Shown here piece after piece: positions 11,101 through 26,100 of a stretch of 64,000 nt of DNA (positions are counted from its first letter, which is position 1; the number at the start of each line of letters is the position of its first letter). Origin of the DNA: Atriophallophorus winterbourni (Eukaryota; Platyhelminthes; Trematoda; Plagiorchiida; Microphallidae); assembly GCA_013407085.1 (NCBI GenBank), contig JACCGJ010000253.1, positions 1 through 64,000 of the forward strand, read 5' to 3'. The position numbers were made by a program, and so were the translations under genes. The notes under the pieces are model-generated. The model was not told where the DNA came from. It did not search any database and was given only the letters and a program-made list of their open reading frames with translations.

Positions 11101-14100
11101 TAAGAACGTGATTGGATAGCCATACGCAATTTTCTCATTTATCAGTTTGTGTAACGCGAAAATCGCTGGATTCGTGGAGCCAGGACCTAACGTTTTGAGA
11201 ACTTGGTTGATTGATTGATCAACCCAAAATGTGACTCTTTACTCACCTGTTATTTTCTTGATTTGCCAAGTTTTCATTTAAATACGATCTCATGATGATT
11301 TCATATAATTCGCACATCGTCTGTTGCCTTCCGCGTAATTGATGATCATTAACATTCGTAGGCTGACGTACTTGCGATTCTTTGTTTTTCAGGTGTCCAA
11401 TCAGCCGCCGTGAACGTTATCTGTGAATTGGCACGGAAAAATCCAAAAAATTATCTCTCCTTGGCTCCTATCTTTTTCAAACTAATGACAACCTCATCGA
11501 ACAATTGGGTCCTCATCAAGATCATCAAACTGGTCTGTTTCATGCGCATTAACTTTGCCACTCCACCATGTTTGTTATCACTTGATTTTTTAACGACACG
11601 TTTTATACAATTTCTGAACGTTTTCCGGAATGATATGATTTTACCCCATTAATCTGAAGTATCTAATCATCATGTTCATCATGAAGCACAAGTCTGGAAC
11701 CAGACAAAGTGCCAAGTAACATGAAATAGGCGTGAGAAATAGAAACCGGGCAAGCGAAGCAAATATGCAAAAAGTAGCCTGTTTTTTTTCTAGTTTCGCG
11801 GCATGCGATTTTGTGATTTTCCCCACCAAATGTAATAGAATAATAACGGATAAAAACATGATAACATACACTAGCGACACTGAGTTCGGTTTGCAGCCAT
11901 ATTTCGTAAAGTTTCGAGCCAACTATTAGGTGGATATTTTGGACCCCATCCAGTTAAACGAATACTCCCTTCTGAGCCTAGCGCTACACGGAGTTTCTTC
12001 CTCCCAACGCGCCTTGTCATGGACTAGCCTCTTGATAGTTTCTACTAGCCTCTGCGAATAAAGCGTGGTATGGTATGGTATGGTGGTGATGCATTCATAA
12101 AACATGTCCGAACCATAGCAAACGAGAAAGCATCAGCATTTGTATCAGTCCGTGGCATCTTGGTTCTAAAACACGCTTGCAGATAAGTATATTTGTAGCG
12201 CGATACTGCTATCAAATGCGATCAATCCTACGAAAGCCGATAGACAGCTTCCGCTCGGATAGACTAGGTTTGGCAGCCATAAAGTAGTGTAGCACGCACC
12301 ACTGCGTTGTACACTCGACCTTTGGTATGGAGTGAAGCATCGCGTTTACACCACAAATCGCGAAGCTTAGCAAACGCTACATCCGCTTTGCGTACATGTT
12401 GTGAGATCTCGTACTCGACACCAGCACCAGAAAAGATACAACTGCCGAACGCAGCTTGTCGGATGACTAAATAGTCCGATTCATAAGTGAAAATCTCTCC
12501 CACCGCGCTCACAGTGACAGACAGTACTTAGTCGATCGGCGTTAGTTGAATGCCGGCAGTGTGCTCTACGTTCAGCAGCCAAGAGCTTTATCTGCTCTTC
12601 TCCAGCTTGGAAAGTTAACAATCTTTAGTAAGTTTTTTCCAACTCTTAGTATCAATGTCGAGAGCTTTCATATTTCTTTTTGCCGCAAGTGCGGTCTGCC
12701 CAATGGTCAACTTCATGATTTAAACTCACCATAGAGTAGATCTTTTGGACAGGACCTTTTTCAAATCTGTAGACGTGACCCAGCCACCATACGTGGCGCT
12801 GTCGTAGTAGGGTGAACATGCTCTGTAGACAAGTTTTAGAACACTTCAGAATTCATTACTTTGTCAACCCGCGATATGTTCAGTATACGGCCACACCTGC
12901 ACTTACTAAATTCCTTGTTTCACCTTCAGTTTGGAACGCTGACTTCCATTGAACCTCGGCTTGGAAAGAAATTGATCGAGCCCTTAACTAACTTGATCCA
13001 CAGGTAAGTGTTCACTGTCATATTGATACTGCTGCTGATAATGTTTTTTTCGCATTGTCGAATAACTGGTCGATTTTGTTTCTCATTAGATATTCCTTCT
13101 AGTCAGCTGGCCTCACATACGTCGCGTATTTTTCATTACAACTGACTGCGACCCCGAAAATAGCGTGTATTCCAGTGGGGCGATGTGTTCACACCTGTAC
13201 TACTTAAGTGCTAATTGTGTGCCACAAATGCCGGGCTTTGCAGTTCGGGATATCATTGCGTGTACCACATATGGTGCTTGTCACACTCGAAGTGGTAATA
13301 GATCATATAGGTTGCTATGTTGTAAAATATCGAGAGCTCGGCTTTAGCCAACCCTTTTTAATATTACTTGAAAATCACGAGAACGGTGCGAAACAAAAAG
13401 TAGCTTAAAGGAGATTGAACTCACCATCGTCATCATCAGAGACAACACCGGTAGCATGTACCGCGTGGTTAACTGCCACAACCATGAAAGTAAAATCCTT
13501 AAAGATGGGGAACGGTGGGACTTAAATAGCTACAGATTTTATAGAGGAGTAAGCACAAACAAACTGGGATGTGGTGCCTACACCTGGAATGGAACAAGCA
13601 TTCAAACAAGTTTCGTAAACGAGTAGAGCTACATTATCACGACAGCTTCCTTGCTGCTTTCACTGGCATCCATCATAACAAGCATTCCTCGTCACTCCAC
13701 TTGACAACATACACGGCTAAGCAAAAGATCTAAGAAGATGCTTAGTGCAAAACCACCATTGAACACGGTTTCCGTACATCCTGAAGCGTGACTATAGTGA
13801 TATCTGATCAAGGGGACCCCAGCCTTGCAGACATGCTGCGCCGACTTTGGAATATTGCTAGTAAGGTTTTTAGCTCCTATGCCACATGACGGTTTGGCCA
13901 CCACAAGATTTACACCAATCGGGATGTGGCGTCCCAAAAAGAATCTGTTTCGGAAGTCGGTAGTCCGGCATCCGTAAAACATGACCTTACCAGCAGAACC
14001 TATACAGGTTGATCTGCTTCTCTATATCAACATTACTACCAAACAACTTATTTCGGAGAGCATCGTTGCGTATGCGATTGTAATAGCTAACTGCTAAAAT

Positions 14101-17100
14101 GCTGCTACGACCGGTTGTCAAATACTTGGAGATGCTGAATGTGCTGTTTACGTAATGTCCACGTTTCGCACCTATACAGTAATACAGCCCGAATCGTCGC
14201 TTTGTAGACTCTACCCTTAAGTAACAGAGACAGTCCGTTTTAAAGTCAGGGGCGACTTAGTTTGCGGAATGATACGGTCGTTTTAGAAATGCGTGCCAAG
14301 ACCTCGTCATCTAACGATTCCTCACTATACCAACACCCGCCTGTTCTGAAACGGCAACTACAAAATCACCGGAGCAGCACAAAAAGTAGCGAGTCGAATG
14401 GTTTGGGGCAGTAATTTCAGTAATTATAGACGGATCATATAAGCGCGTTTCCGATAAACACCAAACATCAATAGTTAGACTATCTAAGGTAATGAAGCAA
14501 TGCAGCTTGTTTGCCCATCTGTCTGAGAGTTCTGGCATTCATAGCTCCGATGTGAGCAGAGGTCCGTGGTTTCAGAAAGTTATCTGTAGATTCTGTTTTT
14601 TCTTAGTCTTGGTTTGGCGACGAAGAGTTGTTAAGAGTGGAGGAGAAGGGTCAGTAGTATCAGTAGCTTGTTTTCGCTTATCCACCCTGCTGTATGCAGC
14701 AGGTATGGCGACCCTTTTTATCGTGCGCGACGGCCGATGCACTATGGAGTTGGGTTTTGTAGTTATAGTCATGGTTGGCAAGACCAACCTGCACACCCAC
14801 ACGTGGATGCTGTTTAAATCCATGAGATTGAACAAAAATCATTTTTTGCTTGGATTTCCATCACACAAACACCCCACGACGGGTTTCTTTCCGTATGTAC
14901 TCAACTAGGGATAGTACGATCATGTTCTGCATGCCTTTAGAAATGATTAACCAGGTTTGAATAAGGTTGGCACGACCAACTGTTCAATGACGTGCCCACA
15001 CGCATGCAGCTACCTCGAATGTTTTTGAACAATCACGCGCTTCAACCTGTAGATTGTTTTACGTATCTCGGCATTGCGTCAATAATTCTGCATCGTTTGA
15101 TGACGAGGTCTCAGCACGATTTTCTAAGGCGACCGTAGCATTCCGAAAACTAGGTCACCTCTGGCGTCAGAAAGTTCTGTCTCTGTTACTCAAAGGTAGA
15201 GTCTGCAAAGCCACAGTTCGAGCTGTATTACTTGGTGCGAAACTCGGACTTTACGCAAATAGCGTATTTGGCATCTCCAATTATTTCAAAACGAGTATCT
15301 CTGCACCGTTTTGGGAGTTAACTATTGCAGTCTTATAAGCAAAGCTTCACTCCGTTAATGTTGGTGTATTGAAGCAGATCAACTTGCACAGATTAGGTCA
15401 TGTTTATTTGGTTGCCGGACCACCGACTACCGAAACAGATTCTTTTTGTGACGCCGCATCTCGTTTATCAGCAATCTCGTAGTAGCTAGACTGTCACAAT
15501 GCATAGGTAGCTAAAAACACTAACGACTGACCTCTATGAACTCGGTGCTGTCCGTCTTCCTGGTTGGGGTCCTCGTATAAACATATCGCAATGGCCAGTC
15601 ACTCTTGATCATATATCTCAAAGCCGTTTTCAGTGCCGCTCTTACAGTAAGCAACACCTTTGAATGTTTGCTTAATCTTGCATGCTGTCAAGTGGAGTGG
15701 TTAGAAAAGCTTGTTATGATGCATGCCAATGAGTGCCTCAAGGAATTTCTACTCGTTCACGAAATTTGATTGAATGCATGTTCCATTCGCGGTGTAAGCA
15801 CCTCATCCCAATTTGTTTGCGCTTACTTTTCACTCGTGGATATCCGTTTGTGCAGCACATCTTGGTGTGCACCCTGCTAAACTGATTCGCCTCAAAAGCG
15901 AAAATCCACTCGAGTCTCACTGCCATTACTATTTTCATTTCTATCTGTCTACGCCTGGGCAAACTGACATCACTTTAGCCCACACCCGGATTTTGACTTG
16001 TTATTTCATACATACATATATGCATGCATACATTTCTCTATCTTTTGGGATTTTATTTGGTTATGATTGTATGACACTTGAGTGTTCGGCACTGCTTCCG
16101 TTGTAATGCTGTCCCTGATGATTGCGATGATATTGATGGTAGACCTCGGAGTGGCCGAACAGCCCATTGCATAGACAACTAGTAACTTTTTTTAAACGGC
16201 ACAGCTCCTCTTCTGGGCTGGGGTCCATACGATCTGATATCGCGCTTGCATGATCGATCTTAAAACCTTTGCTGATTTGTCTTGGTGATTTTGTGCGTTT
16301 GACTGAAATCTACGGGGAAACTTTTTCACTGATATCGTTGCTACCTGATTACCGTTTACACGTTTCGGATTCAAATACGCGTCAACCCTGTTTGTAAAAA
16401 AATGATTGTATTGTTTACGTGAATTTTCACCGATCAGATTACTTCAATCTTACGAAAATGTTAGATAATTTCTGATACTCCAACCCTCTCATTGTCGTTT
16501 GTAAGCAGAATTCCGCCGTGGTTGTTTGATATTGAAACATCAACACGTTGCATCCATCTAATGCTGCATTTGATGGTGATGATGATGCCGATTTTTTTTC
16601 TAGAAGAGATCTGATTCAGCTCTCTGTTCGCATATCTTAGCACACAACGTCTGCTCTCGTTGTCGATTCCATTGCAGGTAAAATCGAGGATAATCACAAA
16701 TGTGTTCTACCATCCTTACTCGTATTTTATTTTGTTTACCATCTCTAATGTGATCTTCAACGCTGTTGCTTACTTTCTGTTTTGCTCGACAGCACCTCAG
16801 CCATGTCGCTTTTGTACGAGTGTGTGAATACTGTCGTTTCGGGTGAGCTGATAATTCTTCGATTTTGATTGCTCTTGTTTTCGTGTTTTCTCTCTTGCGA
16901 TATTGTTTACTCATCGGTTAAATGAGAGAAACGAACCGTCGAAGTCGGAATAGTAATCACCTTACTTTTACTGCACGGATGTGCAATCGTGCGGTACGTT
17001 GTGTTGTGTGGCTAACACCGTGCTAAATTGATTGACCACAGTTAGTGAGCTGCATGCTGAAACAAGCTGGAGTTTCACTACCATTTCCTGTTCTTTTTTC

Positions 17101-20100
17101 TTCCTCATATATGTCTGGGCCTGGGCAACCTGACAGTATCTTAGTCCACATGCAGTCTCTGACTGTGCGGCACTTTGCCTGGATCAGGCTTGTGCTTTCA
17201 TACCATCATACCATACGTTTACTGAGTAGTGCCGAGCAAGAAACTTTGTTTGAAACCCATTATAGCTTTAGGATGACTTCATAGTTTTGCTACTCTCTCT
17301 ATTAAATCGATATTTAAATCTGTATTTATTATTTATCATGTGGAGGAAGTTCTCAACTGTGATTAGTTCATTGTCGCATTGTTAAGCACGGATGTACAAT
17401 CGTGCAGTACTTATGTGCTGGTCGGCTAACACTCTGCTAAATTGATTGACCACGGGTAGTGAGCTGCATGCTTAAGCACGTTAGAGTCGCACTATTATTT
17501 CAATTTTGTTTCTCATATCTGTCGAGCTTTGGGCAACCTGACAGTATCTCAGCCCACGTGCAATCTCTGACTGTGCGACACTGCCTGGATCAAGCGTGTG
17601 CTTTCATACCAAACCATAAGCCGTTTCTTTGCGTGGGACACCGTTTTTTGATCCCGTTCTAGTTCAATTTACACATGTCAGCCATGGAGTATGAAAGCTC
17701 AAGCCTGATCCAGGCAAAGTGGCGTACAATCATAGACTGCATGTGGGCGAAGATACTGCCAGGTTGCCAAGGCCTAGCTAGAAATAGAAATTTCAATGAG
17801 ACTCCAAGGTGTTTCTGGTAAACTTTTATCATGCATCACCTCATCTTCCCCCCCCCCCGATAATCATACTCTCACGAAACCTTGTCCGTTTATTTAGTTC
17901 TCATTTCTATATCTTCCGGGATTCCGAATCATCTGGCTTCAATTCAGGTGAGTGATTTACGGTTAAAGATGATTTTCATTGATTCTCAACGTTGTGCTCA
18001 TGGCTGCGTGTTTTCTGTTCCATTATAGTTTTGCACTTCAGATCATCTGCCCGTTTGCCGTTAATGCACTAAGCATCGCTTAACTTATGGATTGATCGGT
18101 CGAAATATCTCTTCGCACACAATACTTGGTCAAACAGCATGTCAGCCCTGACGTTGCTCACACCACATTCACTTGCTCCCTTTAGACTACTGAGAGCAAA
18201 CATTAGGGGGTCGTGCTCTGAAATTTTATTGCACCATTTTCTGATTGCTCCCGTGACTTCAACGGCTGTATGTCGGCGACACGCACTAAATTGCTTGGCC
18301 ACCGGTAGTGAGCTGCATGCTGAAATACGCTGGTATTTCACTGCCGTTTCTTTTCTCTTCCTCATATATGTCTAGCACTGGGCAACCCGACAGTATGTTA
18401 GCCCACGTGCAGTCTCTGGCTGCGCGACACTTTGCATGGATTAGGCTTGTGCTTTAATACCAGTAATACAGTATATGTAATCTGTACGAAACCTGAATTA
18501 TTACGTGTTCGCCATTGTCGCCATCGGTCATTGCAGCGCTTGCTGCTGCTGTGTGTGTTCTATATATCTTCCGAATGCTAGTGATTGCCATTCGTCACAA
18601 ATACACCTTACACTTTATCAATCTCCTTCTTTCTTATCATTTGCGCAACAATGAAAATCAAACGCATTGTTACTCTATGCCATTTGCGTTTAAGCATCCC
18701 AATCCGTTTTTAATTGACTCACCGTTTTTGTGCTTGTAGCTCTGTGTTCAAAAGCTTCGAATATTGATTGAGGATTCGGATCAGAACTGTGAGTTTCATG
18801 TTGACTCGCCTGTGCGTTTTGTACTTTACTTTACTTTACTTTGTGCGACTATCTCCTCCTGGAGGATGAGTCGGCTTCAAAGAAGATTCTTGGGAATTTG
18901 GGTACAAAGCGGCGTCCCCAGCACCACTCGGCGTTTGTTCGACTCAGCTTCTCTAGCCTTTGCACAACCAAGTGCGACCTGCAAGGCAGCAGGGAGTTGC
19001 CAGAAAGAGGTGGTCTACCAGACTCTGTTCCATGTTTTTCCCCAGGGTTTTCTCCCGAAGCCTTTCCCGCGATCGGGTATCCCGCAAGGCAGCGGTTTAA
19101 AAATCAGGGTTTTCCTTCCCTTAGATGAAATGCCCTTCTCCAGGCTAACGAGCTACATCTTGCCCGAAACAAACTGGTTTTGAGGCGCCAGTCACTCGCC
19201 CTCGCCCTTTCTGGTGGTAAAAGCAGTTCCGCCGGGCGGAGAGCCATTCGTGCAGGGCCAGAAGCTGGACTTGGTTGTCAGAGGCTATTGAGGACGCATG
19301 CCATATGGGAGCAAATTTAATTAAACAGTGGGAGCTTTCCACCACGGCTACCCCGGCTTATGACAAACCTTTGGAACCTTTGTATCTAAAATACGGGCTA
19401 CAGTTCTAAGCCTGTTTCACCAATGATCTTTAGTGGCTTTGACGCTCACCATCCGCGGCCACAATACATTGGTCTTTCAGAAGCGCCTCGTGGCTTGATC
19501 ATGAAACACTCTGTAATTCTGTATTTGAACATCCGTGGTTCGTTCTCTGAACCCTGTTCAACACTGGTTTCCGAGTATAACATTTGATTCAATGTTTTCA
19601 AGCAGACAGAACTAGATCGAATTTTTAGTGTTTATGTCCAGTTTCTATCAGACGCGTTTGTATAGGCAGTGTTGTTGTCAGTCGTAGTTATTTGTCTAAC
19701 TATTGTGCTTACCCGTTTCACACTCGGGCGTGGCGACGATTAAGGCTGAACACATTCGCCGAAATAAGCATCCGCCATGTGCTTTATTGAATATCACTAC
19801 TTGTGGGACTTAGCTAGTCCCCACTGAAGCTAAATTTCAATTTGGAAATGAGGATTTATCCTCGAATTCGCAAATATCACTACTCTCCAGGGTCACCCCA
19901 TCAGCACCAGCTGCCATGAATCATTTCATTGTTTCAATGGCGATCTTGATTTCGTCTTCTTTCAGACTCGTCAAATCACCTTTTTGGGGAAACTATTCCC
20001 CGGTGTTTAGGGGAATCTATAATCATACCTATTTTCAAAAAGCTGTTCCTGTATAAGGTGCATATGCCGTACGCCTGTCATTACCCGGCCTCTTGCTTCA

Positions 20101-23100
20101 ATATGTATCCGGTGCCTTATATTACACAGGCAATCACAGATTCGCGAACAACAACCAAGGATTCGTCTCGGTAGCTGCGTTAGGATGTACAGTAGCGGTT
20201 TGTTTGCCATCTATAATTAAGATTGGCGTCATTGCAAGTATCGCCAGACTCTGACTTGGCTCATACAGATGAAGGCTTCGTCTCTTAAATTAGCTGCAGT
20301 TGGTGCGACCGGTCTCCTAGCTTGGGGTCCAATGAGATCCGAATTCGCAATGGCCTTTTGCCTTTAGTCACATGGCCCAAAATCGTGTTCATTGGTGGTC
20401 TTGTTGTAGACATCTTCTTGGAGAGTTTGAGTAATCTTGTATGCTGTCAAGTGGAGTCACGGGAAAGCTTGCTGTGGTGCGAGACAGTAAAAGCTGCAAT
20501 GAAGATGTCATTCTACTGTCGCTCTACACTTTCACAACACTCGCATGAATGTATGTTTGATTCGTGGTGTATGCAACTCATCCAAGTTTGTCTACCCAAT
20601 CTTTGATCAGTTCAGACAGACATTTCTCTACTCTAAGTCTAGGCCTGGGCAACCTGACAGCAATATCGCCCACGTGCAGTCTCTAACTGTGCGGCACTTT
20701 GCCTGGATCAGGCTTGTGCTTTAATTCATTCATTCATTCACTCTAAGTCATACTCCTCCGAAACACGTGGTTCGAAGCCTAAAGTAAAATTTAATTTAAT
20801 TATATACTATATCCTATGGTATTGTAAAGCGATATGCTTTTTACCAAACATATTGGATTCTGTATCTTACAATCAGGATTATAATGTGGCGAAAATCAAG
20901 GTATTTACAGGAAATGCACTTGTTTGTCTTCTCAGTAAAATATCTCGGCTTACTCGCGATGACCAAGATCATGCGGCATCATCCAAAGAGTGTGGAGTCT
21001 CACAAAGATCTGATTTTGTGCTGCCTGGACGATAAGGATGAGTCGATCAGACTGCGCGCTCTTAACTTGCTCCAGGGTATGGTCACCAAGCAGAACTTGA
21101 GCGAAATTGTCAAAATCCTTGTGCAACACGTCAGTAGCCCGTCAGCAAGCTCACACTTCCGTAATCAATTGGTCGGCAAGATTATTCAATTATGCTCGGA
21201 GATGAATTATGAGCTCGTGACCTCGTTCGAATGGTAAGTGATAACGCTCCTGTTTTTTTCTTTCTAGCTTTATCTGATTTGTTGTAAGGAATTTGAAATT
21301 TTGATTTATTATTCGCCAATCATCGTCAACCCTCTGTTTGTGAAGCTGCTCGATGTCAATTTTAACATTACGAAACTATTCGTTTTAATAATCAGCGATC
21401 GATTCATTCGTTACAGCGGATTCGTTGGGTTTTTTCACTAATCCCACTCGTCTGTTTCCGCCGCTCTCGTTTTTCTGATCATCACCCAAAATAACAACTG
21501 GCAATTATTTTATTAGATTCCAGGAAATCCGAAGATCATGAACCTTATTTTTCACTGTTGGGCAAGGTGAGTACGACCAACCTGTTCAATCACATGAGCC
21601 CACACTCCGGTAGACTGAATTTGAACCCATGACCATGAACAAAAAAGCTCATTTGCATACATTTCCATCACATCAACCGCACGACCGGTTTCGTGCTGTT
21701 TGCTCACATCTGGTAAGGATAGTAGGATGCATGTGCTTGAAACAGTGGAAGAATGATAAACAAGTTGTGCTTGTATGTCACTATTGGATAAGGTTGGTAT
21801 TTTATGATACAGCTGTGAAGAGAATGTTAAGCCACTGATTTGCTTGCTCAATTATAGACTATGAATGTTCATCGAGACAATAAACAATATTTGTATTTTA
21901 ATCCGCTGTTAAATTGGGTTCGTTGAACAAACCACGATGTTCAACTACATATTCAGTCAAGCGTTATACTTCTAGCTCTCACACTCCATGTGTTACATAC
22001 CTTTCTCCATATATATAACATTTTTAACAGGTACATCAGCGTGCTTGTCGAATTGTCCTGCATCGATACGGTTTCCAATGGCAACGCATTATCCTCGCAA
22101 TTGATAGAAGTGGCAATCCGCGTGCCCTCTGTTCGTTTGTTTTGTGTCAATCAAATGTCAATTCTGTTTGATTTGTGTTGCTCGGATGAAAACCTGGTTT
22201 CCCGTCCAAGCGCACTCTTGGACGCCATTCGCGCTGCCAGTTGGATTTGTGGAGAATACGGCACGTACGTATAGTTTTCCATGATGTCATACTGATCAAT
22301 ATTTCTTATCCTTTTTGTCAACCCCGTTGCTGTCATTGTGTGTGTGTTTACATACTGTGACCTTGTCAGTCAATCGGTTGCGACGAAATGTCTCTTATTT
22401 CTTTTGCATGAAGGCAGGCGCGGATACGGGATATTAACGCGGTGCGATGATTTGTGTACCCCTGTGACCCATTGAGCTATACTAGGTTGTGTCCTTTAAG
22501 CACAAGCAGGGTTACTCATAACCGGAAGGTCGGTTGATAGATGTCAAACAAAGTCGGTCTCAGCCCACTGCCTTGTGAGTAAGGCTCTTTAGTCAAAAGC
22601 TTTGGTCGAGAACCCTAATTGTTCTCCTGTCTAGACTATGGCGACCTGGCAGTATCCCAGCCTACATACAATCATGACAGGCACAAATAACTCCAATTCC
22701 ATAGTGCATTGGCTGTCGCACGATAAGCTACTGCTGGCCCTACTCTTCGATCTTTTTCTGTCCCCTCTCCTTCCCCGTTTTTTTATTTCTCATCCTTCAG
22801 CTTTCTGTGTAGGTATAGTTTTGAGTTCGCATGCAGAAAGTTCACTTTTAGACTGGATTCCCTTCAATAGCAGGACTAGCTACTTCTATCAACACTACTT
22901 CCCGAACTCAAAATAAGCGGTTCTTCTTTGTAGTTGCCACCTATGCTCTGATGACGGCAAAGATATATTCTACGACGAACTTTGTTCTCTCTCATCACAC
23001 GTAAAGAGTTCTGCTATCATTATTCTTGCTCAACTTGGTCGCCTAGTTACTAAGTCAGAACTCGTTTGTTCGTTCAGTGTCGATGCGCAGCCGACAGATA

Positions 23101-26100
23101 ATGGTGAACGCTTTCACCTATGTGCACAGCACTTCGTTTCGGAATAAAATGCGGCACTGTGCAATTTGTCGTCCGCCCAACGATGATCAGCCATAGATAA
23201 AAATTGGCCATCTTGCCATCACGCTAGATGGAGTGGCTGCGTTGGGGACTGTCGCTCTTTCTAGAACACTAGCGTGGATCTTCATCAAGCGCTCCTTTGA
23301 TCGAAGGACAGTCATCTCTAAGCGCATAGCATTCGCGAAGATTTCGGATCCCGCAATTCAGCAAGCTCATTGAGGTGATTTAGTAGATAATTTTCTCGCT
23401 GCATTGGCCGAAAATATCGCACAACAGTGGAGAGCGCTTGCAACTGTAATAAACGATGTCGCAGAGTCGGCGTGTTGCAGTTCCACCTACAGCAGAATGT
23501 CCCACTGGATTACTAGAAGAAAGGCGAAGAATTCCTTTCGGTTCGCAATATAATGCAGAACGATGAGAGGTCAGAAATGAGCTCAAGCGTAGTGGCTGCG
23601 AAAAATTGAAGAAATGGAGGTAGCCAGCAATTCGGGTAATGTCCGAAAGCTGTTTCAGATAATTCGATGTACAGGTTCAAAAACCATTGGAGTTGGCGAG
23701 ACAATCATAGAGAACGATGGCGCCTTAATCACTAGCAAAGAGCACCGCTTGTCTCGTTGGTCAGAACATTTTCACGAGCAATTTAGCTGGTCAGCTGTAG
23801 ATGGTCCATTTAACGCCTCCGAGCGTAGCCGAAAACAGCCTCGCCATTCAGTCATTGAAAAGATTCAAGGCAGCTGGACTTTCTCCGGTTCTGTTTAAGG
23901 ATTGTTGCGATATCTTAATGAGCACTTTAGTTGACCTTTTTCGTCTAGTATGTGACACAGAAACTATTCCCCAGTGTTGGGGAGAATCTATAATCATACC
24001 TATTTTCAAAAAAGATGTGCGTACTTCATGCTCCAATCACAATGGAATAAGCCTTACGCCCGCAATTGCCCGGCTTCTCGCTTCAGTATGTCTTGTGTGC
24101 CTTACATTACACAGAGAATCACATATTCGTGAATAACAAGCAGGATTTCGTCCCGGTAAAGGATGTGTCGATCGGCAAGCCCTAGAACATCGTCGCTTAT
24201 AGGCAGCCCGCTGTAGCGATCTTTCTTTGATTTTAAGGGTGCTTTTGATTCGGTCGATAGGAACGCATTATTTAATACCTTAATACTCAAAGGTGTCCCA
24301 TCAAAGTACGTTTACATATTTCGGGCGTTTTATTCCTATAGTTCTGGGCGCGTTAGGGTGTACAATAGCCTGTCAACCAACTTCCTACGATTACTGTGGT
24401 CCGATTTCTCCATTTTTTCAATTATATGATTGACGCTATAATGGTTGCATGTAATGCAGGCGTATTGACACCGGGCATTCAGATATGCCGCGATAAAAAT
24501 TTTTAATGTAGATGTAGTTGTACTCTTCTATTCCTATACGGATGCTCAGTCTACTTTAGACTTGCTATGTAGTATCATACCATCCTTCGGTATGCTGTTT
24601 GCACCTCGCAAGTGCAACGTTTTATTACAGGATATTGATCCGATCGAAACTGCATTAAGCATCAATAATGAGAAACTTGCGAATATAGACTATTTTACCT
24701 ATTTGGGTAGTTGCATTACTGCCAACGCTTGTTTAAATAGTAATATCTCAACTAGCATTTTCAGAGCTACGGTAGCTTTTCGTAACTTGGGACTTCTGTG
24801 GCGTTAAACAAGTTTGTCTCTAAAGCTCAAGGGTAGAGTCATATGGCTACAAGTCCTCTCGGTTTTACTCTACGGATGTGAAACCTGGACACTAAGAAAA
24901 GAAGAAGCGAGACATCTACAGGTCTTCGACAATCGCAGTCTCCGCACCATCGCTGGAGTTACTTGGCACCATCGGATACGTGACGCAACTCTCCGTAATA
25001 GAATCTTTGTTAGCGACGTAGACACTGAAAAACAATTTAACAATCATCGTTTCCCTAACGTGGTTTTGTCCGCCCTTCGTAATGGCGTTGCAGTGGTAGC
25101 CAGACTCTGGCCTAGCTGAAGCAGATAAAGGCTTTGCGTATTAAACTGGCTGCGGTTTGTGCGATCCGTCTACCGGGTTGGGATCCAAAAAAATGAAAAT
25201 TCAAAGGGACTTTTTACGCTTAGCGATTTGGCCCAAAATCGTGTTCGGTGGTGGTTTTGTTGTAGACATCTTCTTGGAGTGTTTGTTTAATCTTGTCTGT
25301 TGTCAAGTGAAGTGACAAAAAAAGCTTATTATGATGCGTGACAGTAGCTTTTTACTTCTCACCTTTCCCCATATCTTTTAGAATATTTTAATTTGTCATG
25401 TTTGTATGGCAGTTAAGCACGTGGTACTTGTTGCCTGGGTAACCTGACAGTATCTTAGCCCACGTGCAGTCTGTGACTGTGTGGCACTTTGCCCGGATCA
25501 GGCTTGTGCTTTCATACCATACCATACTTGCTGCCGGTGTGATGCTGTCCATAATGATGATATGAGATACAATGTTAAATTGTAAAACAGTTGGATGCAC
25601 TAGGTGAATTTAAATTTCAGCCAAATAAAACGTATTTGCGTGCATTTCCGTCGTACATCGCATGGGTTGAACCTATCTACAATTGTGTGGCTACGTGCGA
25701 TTCACCAGTGACCTACAAGTTCAAACCTTGTTTACTGGCAGACGGATGTAATTTATTCTGTGAAAATTTTGTACGAAGACGCTTGTTGTGTGTTTGATTA
25801 TCCATTGGCGCTTCTCAAGTAGTGTGATAAGCGGACCTTTACAACTAATTAATTTGTTGACCAAAGTAATGTGTTGCTCACATATCCATCCCTTACACAC
25901 CACTACCGGTTTCTGGCTGTTTGCTGTCGTCATATATTTGTTGATATGACCCCACTCGTTTACTTTTGCCTCAAGTGTAGTGCTTTTTCCAATTTTTTTT
26001 ATAGTGTTATACCGCTAGACTGGTTAGTCCACTCCTTTTTATATTCACTGCACGGAAGATCGATAAGCCGTCGTTGTAGTGTACCCCTTGACGACGCTGA

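Noticed and set aside
18841..19183. Overlapping open frames of 95-139 codons in R2
   Set aside because: Frames are not conserved between the two R2 copies; the repeat appears non-coding.
20853..21035. Small open frame overlapping the exon 12 acceptor
   Set aside because: Different frame from the conserved AP3D1 exon; a shadow.
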